Source: Cyclobacteriaceae bacterium
Lineage (GTDB): Bacteria; Bacteroidota; Bacteroidia; Cytophagales; Cyclobacteriaceae
Assembly: GCA_025350305.1 (NCBI GenBank)
Contig: JANXYC010000020.1
Coordinates: 1-43,481 of the forward strand
Direction: 5' to 3'
Length of the DNA stretch: 43,481 nt
Numbering within the stretch: the first letter of the stretch is position 1; every line of letters begins with the position of its first letter. Position numbers and translations under genes: made by a program. The notes beneath the pieces are model-generated. The model made no database searches. It saw only the letters and a list, made by a program, of their open reading frames with translations, and had not been told where the DNA came from. This document shows, in pieces, positions 32,791 to 41,904 of this stretch.

Positions 32791-33513
32791 TCAATTATCC
32801 TTAATTCGCGCTGCTGCTGCCGTGTCGAGGTACCAGTGAAGTTCACCATTTTCCGGTTTGATGAGTTGGGCCGGATACTCTTCCACGTTTGGAGAATCTT
32901 CCAGAATGTGATGCACGGCTTCTGCCTTGGATTCTCCATACACAAGAAAGGCTATGGCATGTGCTAAATTGATGAGTGGTGCCGTGAACGTGATCCGGTA
33001 CATGTTCACCTCTTTTACGAAAATTTCTTTTACCAACGCGTTCTTTTCATGCAAGACGGTGGTGTGAGGAAAAAGTGAAGCGGTATGAGAATTGTCACCT
33101 AATCCCAGCAGGATCAAGTCAAAATTGCACGTGTTCGTGAAATGACCGCGGATTTGCTTTTCATACGCCGCCGCCGATTCAGCAGGCGGCAGAGATGTGT
33201 CAATAGGAAACACATGATCTTCCGGAATTTTAAGCGAATCAAACAATGTATTCTTTGCCATCAGAAAATTACTATCCTTATGATCAAGGGGTACGTAACG
33301 CTCATCTCCAAAAAAGAAAAATACGCGTGCCCATTCTATTTTATTCCGGTAGGATGTGGAAGCGAGTAGCTCATAGAGTCTTTTGGGTGAGCTGCCCCCT
33401 GAGAGTACCAGGTTGAACCTGCCCTCCTGTTCAATCAAAGCTTTCGACCTGCTTACAATAAAATCAGCCAGGGCAGGAAGAAGTGTCTCCGGGTTTTTGA
33501 AAATTCGGATCAC
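32791..33513 (-). CDS. pgl: 6-phosphogluconolactonase
   Basis: The 240-residue protein starts at GTG 33513, which directly follows the zwf TAG with no spacing; AGGTG overlaps the junction. Marks of the DevB/Pgl type are NLVLSGGSSPKRLYELL (about 33-49), FFFGDERYVPLDHKDSN (about 67-83) and LLGLGDNSHTASLFP (about 134-148). It hydrolyses 6-phosphogluconolactone to 6-phosphogluconate, the step after zwf. It is the last gene of the seven-gene pentose-phosphate operon, and translation is almost surely coupled to zwf. Confidence 0.95.
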   Translation of the reverse strand: MIRIFKNPETLLPALADFIVSRSKALIEQEGRFNLVLSGGSSPKRLYELLASTSYRNKIEWARVFFFFGDERYVPLDHKDSNFLMAKNTLFDSLKIPEDHVFPIDTSLPPAESAAAYEKQIRGHFTNTCNFDLILLGLGDNSHTASLFPHTTVLHEKNALVKEIFVKEVNMYRITFTAPLINLAHAIAFLVYGESKAEAVHHILEDSPNVEEYPAQLIKPENGELHWYLDTAAAARIKDN

Positions 33514-35037
33514 CTATTTTTTATTCTTGTTTGGAAGCGTAAACCAATGGAAGCCATCTTTGGCGATGAGCCCTTCTGCAACTTCGGGGCCCCATGAATC
33601 CGCCTTATAGTTGGGAAAACTTGTACTTTTCTTGCCGGCCCACGTGTGGAGTATCGGCATCAGTAAATCCCAGGCTGCCTCCACCTGGTCGCCACGCATG
33701 AACAATGTTTGATCGCCAAGCATGGTATCGAGAAGGAGTGTTTCATAGGCTTCCGGGGTTTCTCCTTTATAGGTGCCGCTGTAATCAAAGATCAGATCCA
33801 CCGGATTGAGAACCATGTCGAGACCCGGACGCTTGGCTTGAACTTGCAAGCGAATGCTCATTTCGGGTTGAATGCTGATAATGAGCCTGTTTTGTTGCCA
33901 GCCTTCGATCGTTTCGGTAGGAAAGATCATGTGTGGTACATCTTTAAACTGAATTGAAATCATGGAGGATGATTCCGGCATTCGTTTTCCTGTACGGAGA
34001 TAGAAGGGAACTCCATGCCACCTCCAATTGTCAATGAAAAATTTGATCGCGGCAAATGTTTCCGTGTTGGATTCCGGATTTACACCAGTTTCTTCACGAT
34101 AGCCGGGCACTTCCTTTCCTTCCATCCAGCCCTTGCTGTATTGCCCCCGCACGGCGTTCTTTTGCAAATCTTCCGCCGTGAACTTTCGCATGGCGAGTAG
34201 CACATCTACTTTGCGGTTTCGAACTTCATCCGCTTGAAAACTGACTGGCGGCTCCATCGCCACCAGGCACAACAGCTGTAAAATATGATTCTGTACCATG
34301 TCACGCAAAGCTCCGGCTTCGTCATAGTACCCGCCACGGTCACCTACGCCCAGTTGTTCCGTTACGGATATCTGAACATGGTCAATATAGTTCCTGTTCC
34401 AAAGAGGCTCCAAAATTGAATTGGCAAAACGAAACGCCAGGATGTTTTGTACGGTTTCCTTTCCAAGGTAATGGTCAATGCGATATATCTGCTTTTCTGA
34501 AAATATGCTGTTGAGCAGTTTATTCAATGCCTTACCGGAAGCGAGATCCCGACCAAACGGCTTTTCAATAACTACGCGTGACTTTTCCGGATTGGCTGCG
34601 ATCTTATGCTTTGCAAGATTTTCAGCGATCGGCGTGAAGAATCGTGGAGCCACCGCCAGGTAATAAATTACGCACGGCTCTTCTTTCCATTCCTCTTCCA
34701 GTTTTTTTATTCGCTGCGCTTGTTCGATGTAGGTTTTATCCTCCGTGATTTCCGATACCTGGAAGTAAACATATTCTGCAAATGTTTTCCACTTTTGAGC
34801 ATCCGCTTTGCCGCTGCGTGAAAATTTGTTGATGTCGTCCAATAACAGATTTCGAAACTGCTCATCCGATTGTTGGGTACGACCCAGGCCGATAATTGCA
34901 AATTTATCTGGCATCCAACCGTCAATGAACAGATTGTAAAGGGCAGGGACAAGCTTGCGCGAAGTGAGATCGCCGGTGCCTCCAAAAATAAAGAAGATAG
35001 TGGGCTGGGACTGTACCGGACTTTTGGATGAGTTCAT
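33514..35037 (-). CDS. zwf: Glucose-6-phosphate 1-dehydrogenase
   Basis: The 507-residue length is normal. The N-terminal nucleotide motif is FGGTGDLTSRKLVPALYNL (about 18-36), the active-site signature RIDHYLGKETVQN with catalytic His lies at about 181-193, and YLRTGKRMP is near 353. It oxidises glucose-6-P with NADP to 6-phosphogluconolactone and commits carbon to the oxidative pentose-phosphate pathway. It follows gnd after 11 bases and precedes pgl with no gap. Confidence 0.97.
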   Translation of the reverse strand: MNSSKSPVQSQPTIFFIFGGTGDLTSRKLVPALYNLFIDGWMPDKFAIIGLGRTQQSDEQFRNLLLDDINKFSRSGKADAQKWKTFAEYVYFQVSEITEDKTYIEQAQRIKKLEEEWKEEPCVIYYLAVAPRFFTPIAENLAKHKIAANPEKSRVVIEKPFGRDLASGKALNKLLNSIFSEKQIYRIDHYLGKETVQNILAFRFANSILEPLWNRNYIDHVQISVTEQLGVGDRGGYYDEAGALRDMVQNHILQLLCLVAMEPPVSFQADEVRNRKVDVLLAMRKFTAEDLQKNAVRGQYSKGWMEGKEVPGYREETGVNPESNTETFAAIKFFIDNWRWHGVPFYLRTGKRMPESSSMISIQFKDVPHMIFPTETIEGWQQNRLIISIQPEMSIRLQVQAKRPGLDMVLNPVDLIFDYSGTYKGETPEAYETLLLDTMLGDQTLFMRGDQVEAAWDLLMPILHTWAGKKSTSFPNYKADSWGPEVAEGLIAKDGFHWFTLPNKNKK

Positions 35038-35048
35038 GTTGTAATAAT

Positions 35049-36464
35049 TTATTTAACAAACCATTGGGTATGGAACACCCCTTCTTTACCCATCAATTCA
35101 TAGGTATGTGCACCAAAATAATCGCGCTGTGCCTGGATAAGATTGGATGGCATTCGATCACTCCTGAAACTGTCAAAATAACTTAACGCAGAAGTAAAGG
35201 CGGGCAAGGCAATACCTGATTGGATAGCCGTGGATAATACTGAGCGAGTTGCCGGCAGCAGACTGCTGATCTTTTTTTGAATATTCTTGTCCAGCAACAA
35301 ATGAGGTAAGTTCTGATCAGCCTTGTATGCTTGGTAAATATCTTCAAGGAACGCCGATCGAATGATACAGCCTCCACGCCAAATGAGTGCGATCCGGTCT
35401 AATTTTAGCTCATACTTATATTCATTCGAAGCCTGTGAAAGCAGGTGCATGCCCTGTGCATAGGCGAGAATGGATGAAAAATAAAGAGCCGCTTCAAGTG
35501 CCTGTATCATGTCAGTCGATGCATTCATGGGCGAGGCACCACCGTTGCCATAAATGGCGGCGGCCCTGACGCGCAGCGCTTTGTATTTGGAAAGATCTCT
35601 CATGGAAACGGCCATGTCAATAACAGACAAGGGCGTTTGCAAATCCATAGCTATTTGAGAAGTCCATTTGCCGGTGCCTTTAGAACGCGCTTCGTCTTTG
35701 ATATCATTTAATAGTAGATGATCTGAGCCCTTTTCTCTGAAGACAAGAATATCACAGGTAATATCAATCAGGAAAGATTGCAACCGCCCCTTGCTCCATT
35801 CTTCGAACGCTGCATGAATTTTTTCGTCCGGGAGGTTCAACCCTTTTTTCATCATCTCATACGTCTCGGCAATTAATTGCATGATGCCGTATTCAATTCC
35901 ATTGTGCACCATTTTAACGAAGTGTCCCGATGCACCCGGCCCGATGTAGGTTACACAGGGCTCTCCATTTACTTTTGCTGCCACTGCTTCAAAAATCGAT
36001 TGAACTACTTTATAGGCCTCCGGATCACCTCCCGGCATCATACTTGGCCCTTTCCGAGCACCCTCTTCACCACCGGAAATGCCCATTCCAAAAAAATGCA
36101 ATCCTTTTTCTTTTAGTAACTCAACCCTGCGGTTCGTGTCAGTGAAATGCGAGTTCCCTCCATCGATGATCAGATCGCCTTTATCCAGAAGCGGCGTGAG
36201 TTCGTCAATGACGTTGTCGACAATCTTTCCGGCCGGCACGAGCATCATGATGGCCCTTGGTTTTTTCAGGCTATCAATAAATTCGTTTATTGAAGTGAAG
36301 CCTTTCACATTGTCTTTGCCTGATGTGGAAGTCAGGAGTGCTGCCTTCTTTTCATCTTTATCATGGCCTGCCACTTTGAAACCGTGATCGGCCATATTTA
36401 ACAACAGGTTGCGACCCATTGTACCCAGACCGATCATTCCGAAAACATAATTATCGCCTTTCAT
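35049..36464 (-). CDS. gnd: 6-phosphogluconate dehydrogenase (decarboxylating)
   Basis: At 471 residues it is the long dimeric form. Motifs are MIGLGTMGRNLLLNMADHG (about 10-28), IIDGGNSHFTDT, GMGISGGEEGARKGPSMMPGG (substrate loop, about 126-146, with the EGAR core) and HFVKMVHNGIEYG carrying the catalytic Lys. It converts 6-phosphogluconate to ribulose-5-P, CO2 and NADPH. After pgl this is the third oxidative step, but the gene precedes zwf in the operon. One base separates it from the HAD gene stop codon upstream. Confidence 0.97.
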   Translation of the reverse strand: MKGDNYVFGMIGLGTMGRNLLLNMADHGFKVAGHDKDEKKAALLTSTSGKDNVKGFTSINEFIDSLKKPRAIMMLVPAGKIVDNVIDELTPLLDKGDLIIDGGNSHFTDTNRRVELLKEKGLHFFGMGISGGEEGARKGPSMMPGGDPEAYKVVQSIFEAVAAKVNGEPCVTYIGPGASGHFVKMVHNGIEYGIMQLIAETYEMMKKGLNLPDEKIHAAFEEWSKGRLQSFLIDITCDILVFREKGSDHLLLNDIKDEARSKGTGKWTSQIAMDLQTPLSVIDMAVSMRDLSKYKALRVRAAAIYGNGGASPMNASTDMIQALEAALYFSSILAYAQGMHLLSQASNEYKYELKLDRIALIWRGGCIIRSAFLEDIYQAYKADQNLPHLLLDKNIQKKISSLLPATRSVLSTAIQSGIALPAFTSALSYFDSFRSDRMPSNLIQAQRDYFGAHTYELMGKEGVFHTQWFVK

Positions 36465-36465
36465 A

Positions 36466-37074
36466 TCACTTTAAGTTTTTCAATATATTTTTGGTGTTCT
36501 CGAATCCTTTATGCTGAAACGCCTGAATACCAAGGGTGGCAGCGGCTGCTACTACCATGGGGCGATCGTCAAAGTAAATACAGTCCTCAGCTTTGGCTTG
36601 TGCCACACCCAATGCCATCAGGAAAATTCCGGGGTCAGGCTTTCGCATACCTACATCACAGGATGAGACAAACGCATCAAAACAATCCCTCAATCTGAAT
36701 TTTGCTACCCTGTAATTATTGAGTTCTTTCCCTTCGTTGTTAATAGAAATAATGCGATGACGGGTCTGTTTTTTCCATTTTATCAGCCATTGCAGCGTAT
36801 CAGGCAATTCCGCGGACTGGGCGTACATGAACTCTTTGAACTGCTGATGGTCGAATTTTCTAGGCTTATTGAAAACTACAAAATTCAGGTATTGATCCAA
36901 CGTGATTTTTCCAATTTCATATACATTGAAAATGAATTGGTGAAGGGCATCCATTTCCTCAAAATTCAAATGAAACTGCTGAGCCGCTTTGCCTCGGATG
37001 GTATGATCCCATCCGTTAGTCAACAACACACCACCCACGTCAAGAAAGATAGTCTTGGATTCCAATCGGTCCAT
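36466..37074 (-). CDS. HAD superfamily hydrolase in the PPP operon
   Basis: The 202-residue protein has all four HAD motifs: FLDVGGVLL (nucleophile Asp, about 10-18; the second Asp is replaced by Gly, as in YihX-like members), SINNEGKEL (motif II), MRKPDPGIF (motif III Lys) and IYFDDRPM (motif IV). A helical cap lies between motifs I and II (subclass I). YihX-like enzymes remove phosphate from sugar phosphates such as glucose-1-P. Packed between rpiB (10 bases) and gnd (1 base), it most likely acts on a sugar phosphate of this pathway or clears a side product. This role is inference. Confidence 0.85.
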   Translation of the reverse strand: MDRLESKTIFLDVGGVLLTNGWDHTIRGKAAQQFHLNFEEMDALHQFIFNVYEIGKITLDQYLNFVVFNKPRKFDHQQFKEFMYAQSAELPDTLQWLIKWKKQTRHRIISINNEGKELNNYRVAKFRLRDCFDAFVSSCDVGMRKPDPGIFLMALGVAQAKAEDCIYFDDRPMVVAAAATLGIQAFQHKGFENTKNILKNLK

Positions 37075-37084
37075 CCGTTAAAGA

Positions 37085-37534
37085 TTATCGCTTATTTTCC
37101 AATACTTTCACTTTCTCCAGTCTTCTGAGATGGCGCTCGCCACCAATAAATTTTGCATTGAGAAAGGTAATGGTAAGTTCTTCGGCCATTTTGGTTCCAA
37201 CCACTCTCCCACCCAGGCAGATCAAATTCATATCGTCATCTTCCACACCCTGATGCGCTGAAAAACTGTCATGAATCAGCGCAGCACGTACACCAGCAAT
37301 CTTGTTGGCGGCAATGGAAGCACCTACTCCACTTCCGCAGACGGCAATGCCCCGCTCTACTTCTTTTGATGCAACCGCTTTCGCAAGTGGTACTACAAAA
37401 TCCGGGAAGTCATCCGCTGGATTCAATTGGAGCGCGCCGAAATCTTTCACGTCGTGCCCCAGCGACGTAAGCCAGGATTTCATTTCCTCTTTAAGGACAT
37501 AACCACCATGATCTGCAGCAATTCCAATTTTCAT
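37085..37534 (-). CDS. rpiB: Ribose-5-phosphate isomerase B
   Basis: The 149-residue protein is a typical LacAB/RpiB member. It begins IGIAADHGGYVLKEEM (Asp and His of the substrate site), and has GIAVCGSGVGASIAANKIAGVRAAL (about 63-87) with the catalytic Cys, followed by HDSFSA and LGGRVVG. It interconverts ribulose-5-P and ribose-5-P. Its place between tkt and gnd joins the oxidative and non-oxidative branches in one transcript. Confidence 0.95.
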   Translation of the reverse strand: MKIGIAADHGGYVLKEEMKSWLTSLGHDVKDFGALQLNPADDFPDFVVPLAKAVASKEVERGIAVCGSGVGASIAANKIAGVRAALIHDSFSAHQGVEDDDMNLICLGGRVVGTKMAEELTITFLNAKFIGGERHLRRLEKVKVLENKR

Positions 37535-37551
37535 TTTATCAGCTAGTCTTG

Positions 37552-39561
37552 TTAGGCAAGTAGTTCCTTTGCTTTGTTCACTACATTGTCGACAGTGAAC
37601 CCAAAAAACTTCATGAGGTCTGCAATGGGTCCGGATTCACCAAATGTTGTCATACCGATGATCGCCCCCTCATCGGTTACATATTTATGCCATCCAAGCG
37701 GTGAAGCTGTTTCTACTGCCAGGCGTTTGCGAATGCCGGCTGGCAATACTTTTTCTTTATACGCATTGTCTTGTTTCTCAAACAGTTCCCAGGAGGGCAT
37801 GCTCACCACGCGTGCGGGTATTCCATGTTCTTTCAGTTTGGCCTGTGCCTCCATAATCAGCGAAACTTCTGATCCGGTAGCTATTAAAATCAGTTTTGGC
37901 AGTTCTGCAGAATCAGACACGATGTAAGCACCTTTTTCCAATTGTGAAGCATTACCATATTTTGTCTGATCAATGACGGGCAGGCCTTGACGGGTGAGCA
38001 CAATCAGTACAGGACCGGTTTTATGTTCCAATGCCACCCTCCACGCATGTGCGGTTTCATTCGCATCAGCAGGTCGGATCACCGTGATATTGGGAATGGA
38101 CCTCAGTGAAATCAACTGCTCAACGGGCTGGTGAGTCGTTCCATCTTCACCAAGACCAATGCTATCGTGAGTGTAAACAAAAATGGGGCGAATTTTCATG
38201 ATCGCTGCCAACCGGATCGGCGGGCGCATGTATTCCGAAAATATCAGAAAGGTGGCGCCATAAGGAATGATGCCTTTTGTTAATGCCATTCCATTCAATA
38301 CCGATCCCATGCCGTGTTCGCGGATACCAAAATGGAAATTACGGCCCGAATAATTACCAGAACTAAATGCCTCGTACTTTTTAAGCCACGTTTCTGTCGA
38401 TGGCGCCAGGTCGGCTGCACCGCCTATCAATGTCGGAAGCGAATCAGCGATTGCATTCAGCACTTTTCCCGATGCTTGCCGAGTCGCTACTTTTCCATCT
38501 TCAGGCTTAAATGCAGGAAGTTTTTCTTTCCATCCTTCCGGCAACTGGCCGCTGCTTAGCAGTTCATATTCTTTGGCCAGATCCGGATGTATCTTCTTGT
38601 AGCCCTGATATAATTCATTCCATGATTTTTCTTTTTCTACGCCCTTTCTTCCACAGGCGCGATAGAAATTCAATACTTCATCCGGAACGACAAAAGATTT
38701 TTCCGGATCGAAGCCCAGGTTCTGCTTTACAAGTCTTAATTCAGGTTCTCCCAGTGGAGAGCCATGTGCACCTGCTGTATCTACCTTGTTCGGACTGCCA
38801 AAGGCAATGTGAGTGCGTATCTTGATGATTGACGGACGTTGGGTTTCCTCCTTTGCCTTTTTAATAGCATCGGCAATGGCCTGAACATCGTTTCCATCGG
38901 CTACCACCTGCACGTGCCAGTCATACGCTTCAAAACGTTTGGCTACGTCTTCCGTGAATGCAATCTTTGTGTCTCCTTCTATGGAGATATGATTGTCATC
39001 ATACAGATAGATTAGGTTGCCGAGCTTTAAGTGTCCTGCCATAGAGGCGGCTTCCGAGCTAACGCCTTCATTCAAGTCGCCATCACTGCAAATAACATAG
39101 ATGTGATAATTGAAAATTTCAAATCCCGGTTTGTTATAACGGGCGGCCAGGAACTTTTGTGCAATCGCAAACCCTACCCCATTGGCAAAGCCCTGACCCA
39201 GCGGGCCGGTAGTTACTTCGACACCATCCAGGAGGCCATATTCGGGGTGGCCCGGTGTTTTGCTATGCAATTGCCGGAAGGCCTTGATATCCTCGATTGT
39301 GATTTTATAGCCAGTCAGGAAAAGAAAGCTATACTGAAACATGCAGCCATGCCCTGCCGATAAAATAAAACGATCGCGATTCGCCCAGTCAGGATTTTGT
39401 GGATTATAATTCATGGCCTCTGACCACAAAACATGGCCCATCGGCGCTGCACCCATGGGCATGCCTGGATGACCCGAATTCGCTTTTTGCACGGCATCAG
39501 CAGACAGCACCCGAACGGTGTTGATGGCAGTTTGAGCGATAGTCTGTTCTTTAGTTTGCAT
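37552..39561 (-). CDS. tkt: Transketolase
   Basis: The 669-residue length is normal for bacterial transketolase. TPP-binding marks are CSDGDLNEGVSSEAASMAG (about 157-175, GDG to N motif with Mg2+ ligands) and the N-terminal GHPGMPMGAAP. The pyrimidine domain has FGIREHGM, and HDSIGLGEDGTTHQP with the His of the active site. It moves two-carbon units between sugar phosphates. It is the second gene of the operon, 37 bases after the glucokinase. No transaldolase or ribulose-phosphate epimerase gene is in the window; these must be elsewhere. Confidence 0.97.
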   Translation of the reverse strand: MQTKEQTIAQTAINTVRVLSADAVQKANSGHPGMPMGAAPMGHVLWSEAMNYNPQNPDWANRDRFILSAGHGCMFQYSFLFLTGYKITIEDIKAFRQLHSKTPGHPEYGLLDGVEVTTGPLGQGFANGVGFAIAQKFLAARYNKPGFEIFNYHIYVICSDGDLNEGVSSEAASMAGHLKLGNLIYLYDDNHISIEGDTKIAFTEDVAKRFEAYDWHVQVVADGNDVQAIADAIKKAKEETQRPSIIKIRTHIAFGSPNKVDTAGAHGSPLGEPELRLVKQNLGFDPEKSFVVPDEVLNFYRACGRKGVEKEKSWNELYQGYKKIHPDLAKEYELLSSGQLPEGWKEKLPAFKPEDGKVATRQASGKVLNAIADSLPTLIGGAADLAPSTETWLKKYEAFSSGNYSGRNFHFGIREHGMGSVLNGMALTKGIIPYGATFLIFSEYMRPPIRLAAIMKIRPIFVYTHDSIGLGEDGTTHQPVEQLISLRSIPNITVIRPADANETAHAWRVALEHKTGPVLIVLTRQGLPVIDQTKYGNASQLEKGAYIVSDSAELPKLILIATGSEVSLIMEAQAKLKEHGIPARVVSMPSWELFEKQDNAYKEKVLPAGIRKRLAVETASPLGWHKYVTDEGAIIGMTTFGESGPIADLMKFFGFTVDNVVNKAKELLA

Positions 39562-39598
39562 AAATGAATAACGTTGCGAAAGTTGAGTCTAAATAAGA

Positions 39599-40327
39599 TT
39601 ACACATTGTAGAGGTTTTCCTTTTGCCAGAGTTTGGCTCCTCCCTTTATACCGTCGATGTTGGATACCCGTGTTATGTTGTCATCGGTTTGAAAGGTGAT
39701 TTTTTTAGAATTTCCTCCACTGATATATAAATGGTCGTAGTTGATAACTGTTTTTAGTATGTCTATAACTTTTTTTATGCGCTTATTCCATCGCTCGATG
39801 CCCACTTCCTCCAAGGCCTTTTCTCCAATATACTGATCATAATCCCGTTCCTTTGACACCGGATGGTGAGCAATTTCAAGATGAGGCAATAGATTTCCAT
39901 CCATGAGGAGGGCGGTACCAAAGCCGGTGCCCAAAGTTACAACCATTTCAAGGCCCTTGCCCCTGGCGATGCCCAATCCTTGCATATCGGCATCATTTAA
40001 CACACGAACCGGGCGTTTCAATATTTCCGACAATTTGGTACTTAAATCGATACCTCTCCACTTTTCTGTGCTTAGGTTGGGGGCAGTGTGAACTATCCCG
40101 TTCCTGACATAGCCAGGAAATCCCACAGAGACTTTTGTATAGGGCTGAAAGCTCCTTGTAAGTTCTACAATAGCCTGCATAATATCTTCAGGCTCAGCGG
40201 ATAATGGTGTGTTAATCCGCACATAATCTCTTAGCATGTTGCCCTCGATGTCCAGGATTGTTGCTTTAATGCGCGACCCACCAATATCGATGGAGAGGAC
40301 TTTTTCTTCAGGGCCCGTACTTTTCAT
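39599..40327 (-). CDS. ROK family glucokinase, polyphosphate-glucokinase-like
   Basis: The 242-residue protein has an ATPase fold start LSIDIGGSRIKATIL (about 11-25), then VGFPGYVRNG, LNDADMQGLG (catalytic Asp, about 114) and VVTLGTGFGTALL (second phosphate loop, about 128-140). The segment IAHHPVSKERDYDQYIG resembles the PpgK-type motif in place of the Cys-rich zinc motif of other ROK kinases, so polyphosphate or ATP could be the donor. It would make glucose-6-P, the substrate of zwf, which suits its place as first gene of the operon. Donor use cannot be told from sequence. Confidence 0.82.
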   Translation of the reverse strand: MKSTGPEEKVLSIDIGGSRIKATILDIEGNMLRDYVRINTPLSAEPEDIMQAIVELTRSFQPYTKVSVGFPGYVRNGIVHTAPNLSTEKWRGIDLSTKLSEILKRPVRVLNDADMQGLGIARGKGLEMVVTLGTGFGTALLMDGNLLPHLEIAHHPVSKERDYDQYIGEKALEEVGIERWNKRIKKVIDILKTVINYDHLYISGGNSKKITFQTDDNITRVSNIDGIKGGAKLWQKENLYNV

Positions 40328-40499
40328 GAAGGTTTAGAATATCTGCAAATCAAGGGAAATTAATCTGATAAATTTAGTGGAAATATTGGATGCCCGGGAT
40401 AGTGCAAGACTATCGCATCTAATGGAAGATTGATGTTTACCGTGAATGTTAGTCTTTACCCTGAAATGTGAGTGGTTTGACCAAAGCTTGGCAAGGAGG
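40328..40499. other. Region upstream of the PPP operon
   Basis: This should hold the operon promoter, but no good TTTG/TAnnTTTG pair was found. A short imperfect direct repeat, TTTACCGTGAATGT (about 40436-40449) and TTTACCCTGAAATGT (about 40455-40469), is the only pattern noted and could be a regulator site or chance. Confidence 0.3.
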
Positions 40500-40736
40500 C
40501 TAGTTGAATTTTCTCCAAACAGGCTTGACGGGGCGACCTTCCAGATATTTATCGACCCCTTCCATTAAAGCTTTTTTATAAACCACAAGAGTCTCATGAA
40601 TTTTTTCCACAGTCTCTTCAATGTCAGCATCGGAATGGGAATATGAAATAACAGTTGAAGGCATGAGGAGCCCTCTCTTAAGAGTTTCCTGTAAAAAGAG
40701 TGTGCGAAATGATTGGGAGCTGGAGCGGGTCAGAAA
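40500..40736 (-). pseudogene. 3' fragment of a glutamate-1-semialdehyde aminotransferase-like gene
   Basis: On the minus strand an open frame of 78 codons runs from just after a TAG at 40739-40737 to the stop TAG at 40502-40500. It reads FRTLFLQETLKRG, LLMPSTVISYSHSDADIEET, then a helix and YLEGRPVKPVWRKFN. This is the exact kind of C-terminal end seen in glutamate-1-semialdehyde 2,1-aminomutase-like class III aminotransferases. The other 350 or so residues, including the PLP Lys, are missing. The fragment lies between the sigma factor and the PPP operon and has no start codon upstream of its conserved part, so it is a deletion relic. Confidence 0.75.
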
Positions 40737-40840
40737 CTAACGGGATTGAATCCTATTCACAACATTTGCCAAGCACCCCATAGAAAAGAAGAGCCGCTTG
40801 ATTTCCTGCAATCCATGATCCACAACTGGAAATTAGAATA

Positions 40841-41704
40841 TTAACCCAAGTAAGACTTCAAGGTCTTGCTTCGTGAGCTGTGCCTGAGTCTGCGAGTGGC
40901 TTTTTCTTTTATCTGACGAACCCGTTCCCGGGTGAGACTAAATTTCTCACCGATTTCCTCCAATGTCATGGCTTCCTGTCCATTAAGACCAAAGTAAAGC
41001 GCAATAACATCCGACTCTCTTTGAGTAAGGGTGGAGAGGGAACGCTGCACTTCTCTTTTAAGAGAATCGATCATTAATCCCGAATCAGGTGTTTCTTCGC
41101 TGTCGTTTTCAAGAACATCCAGTAGACCATTCTCTTCTCCCTGGACAAACGGTGCATTCATGGACACATGACGGCCGCCTATTTTGAGTGTATCTGCTAC
41201 TTCCGCCGCCGTTACTTCAAGCACCTCCGCCAACTCATCTGTTGACGGTTCGCGTTGAAACTTTTGTTCCAGATCAGAAAATGTTTTGGTAATCTTATTG
41301 AGCGTACCTACCCTGTTCAATGGAAGCCGAACAATTCGTGACTGCTCGGCAAGAGCCTGCATAATCGACTGTCGTATCCACCATACTGCATAGGAAATGA
41401 ACTTAAAACCACGCTTCTCATCAAAGCGTTTAGCCGCCTTGATTAATCCTACGTTGCCCTCATTGATCAGGTCTCCCAACGTGAGGCCATTGTTTTGATA
41501 TTGTTTGGCCACTGAAACAACAAAGCGAAGATTTGCTTTTGTGAGTTTTTCAAGTGCCATTTGATCGCCTTCCCTTATTCTCTGAGCCAAGGTTACCTCT
41601 TCATCAGAAGTGATCAAATCCACCTTTCCAATTTCCTGTAAATACTTATCGAGAGACTGACTTTCCCGGTTCGTAATCTGCTTGCTGATCTTTAGTTGTC
41701 TCAT
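40841..41704 (-). CDS. rpoD: Primary RNA polymerase sigma factor (short RpoD/SigA)
   Basis: The 287-residue protein starts [22 protein letters not shown] and lacks region 1.1, as in Bacteroidota. Region 1.2 is at about 18-48, region 2 includes [31 protein letters not shown] and [17 protein letters not shown] (-10 recognition, about 59-115), region 3 is about 125-190, and region 4 ends with the helix-turn-helix [20 protein letters not shown] (about 244-263). This is the housekeeping sigma that reads TTTG/TAnnTTTG promoters such as the one at 24157-24188. It is monocistronic here, with a relic downstream. Confidence 0.95.
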   Translation of the reverse strand: MRQLKISKQITNRESQSLDKYLQEIGKVDLITSDEEVTLAQRIREGDQMALEKLTKANLRFVVSVAKQYQNNGLTLGDLINEGNVGLIKAAKRFDEKRGFKFISYAVWWIRQSIMQALAEQSRIVRLPLNRVGTLNKITKTFSDLEQKFQREPSTDELAEVLEVTAAEVADTLKIGGRHVSMNAPFVQGEENGLLDVLENDSEETPDSGLMIDSLKREVQRSLSTLTQRESDVIALYFGLNGQEAMTLEEIGEKFSLTRERVRQIKEKATRRLRHSSRSKTLKSYLG

Positions 41705-41768
41705 GCGGTATAAAACATGTTAATGCGAAATAAGTTCAAAAAAGGCTTCTCCAATGCGGTCACTTAAC

Positions 41769-41792
41769 AAAAAAAAGGCCATGAATAGGGCC
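41769..41792 (-). terminator. Weak candidate terminator after the CBS gene
   Basis: On the minus strand GGCC, an 8-base loop and GGCC are followed by eight T. The stem has only four strong pairs, but the T-run and its place between the CBS gene and rpoD make termination plausible. Confidence 0.3.
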
Positions 41793-41904
41793 AAAATGGC
41801 TCCAGTTCAGACCGATAAGTTTTTAATGATGAAGTGATTTGCAAAGATAGTCAAAAATCACATAATACATGGCAAATTCTGCTTATTGACCATTCTGCAA
41901 GCAT

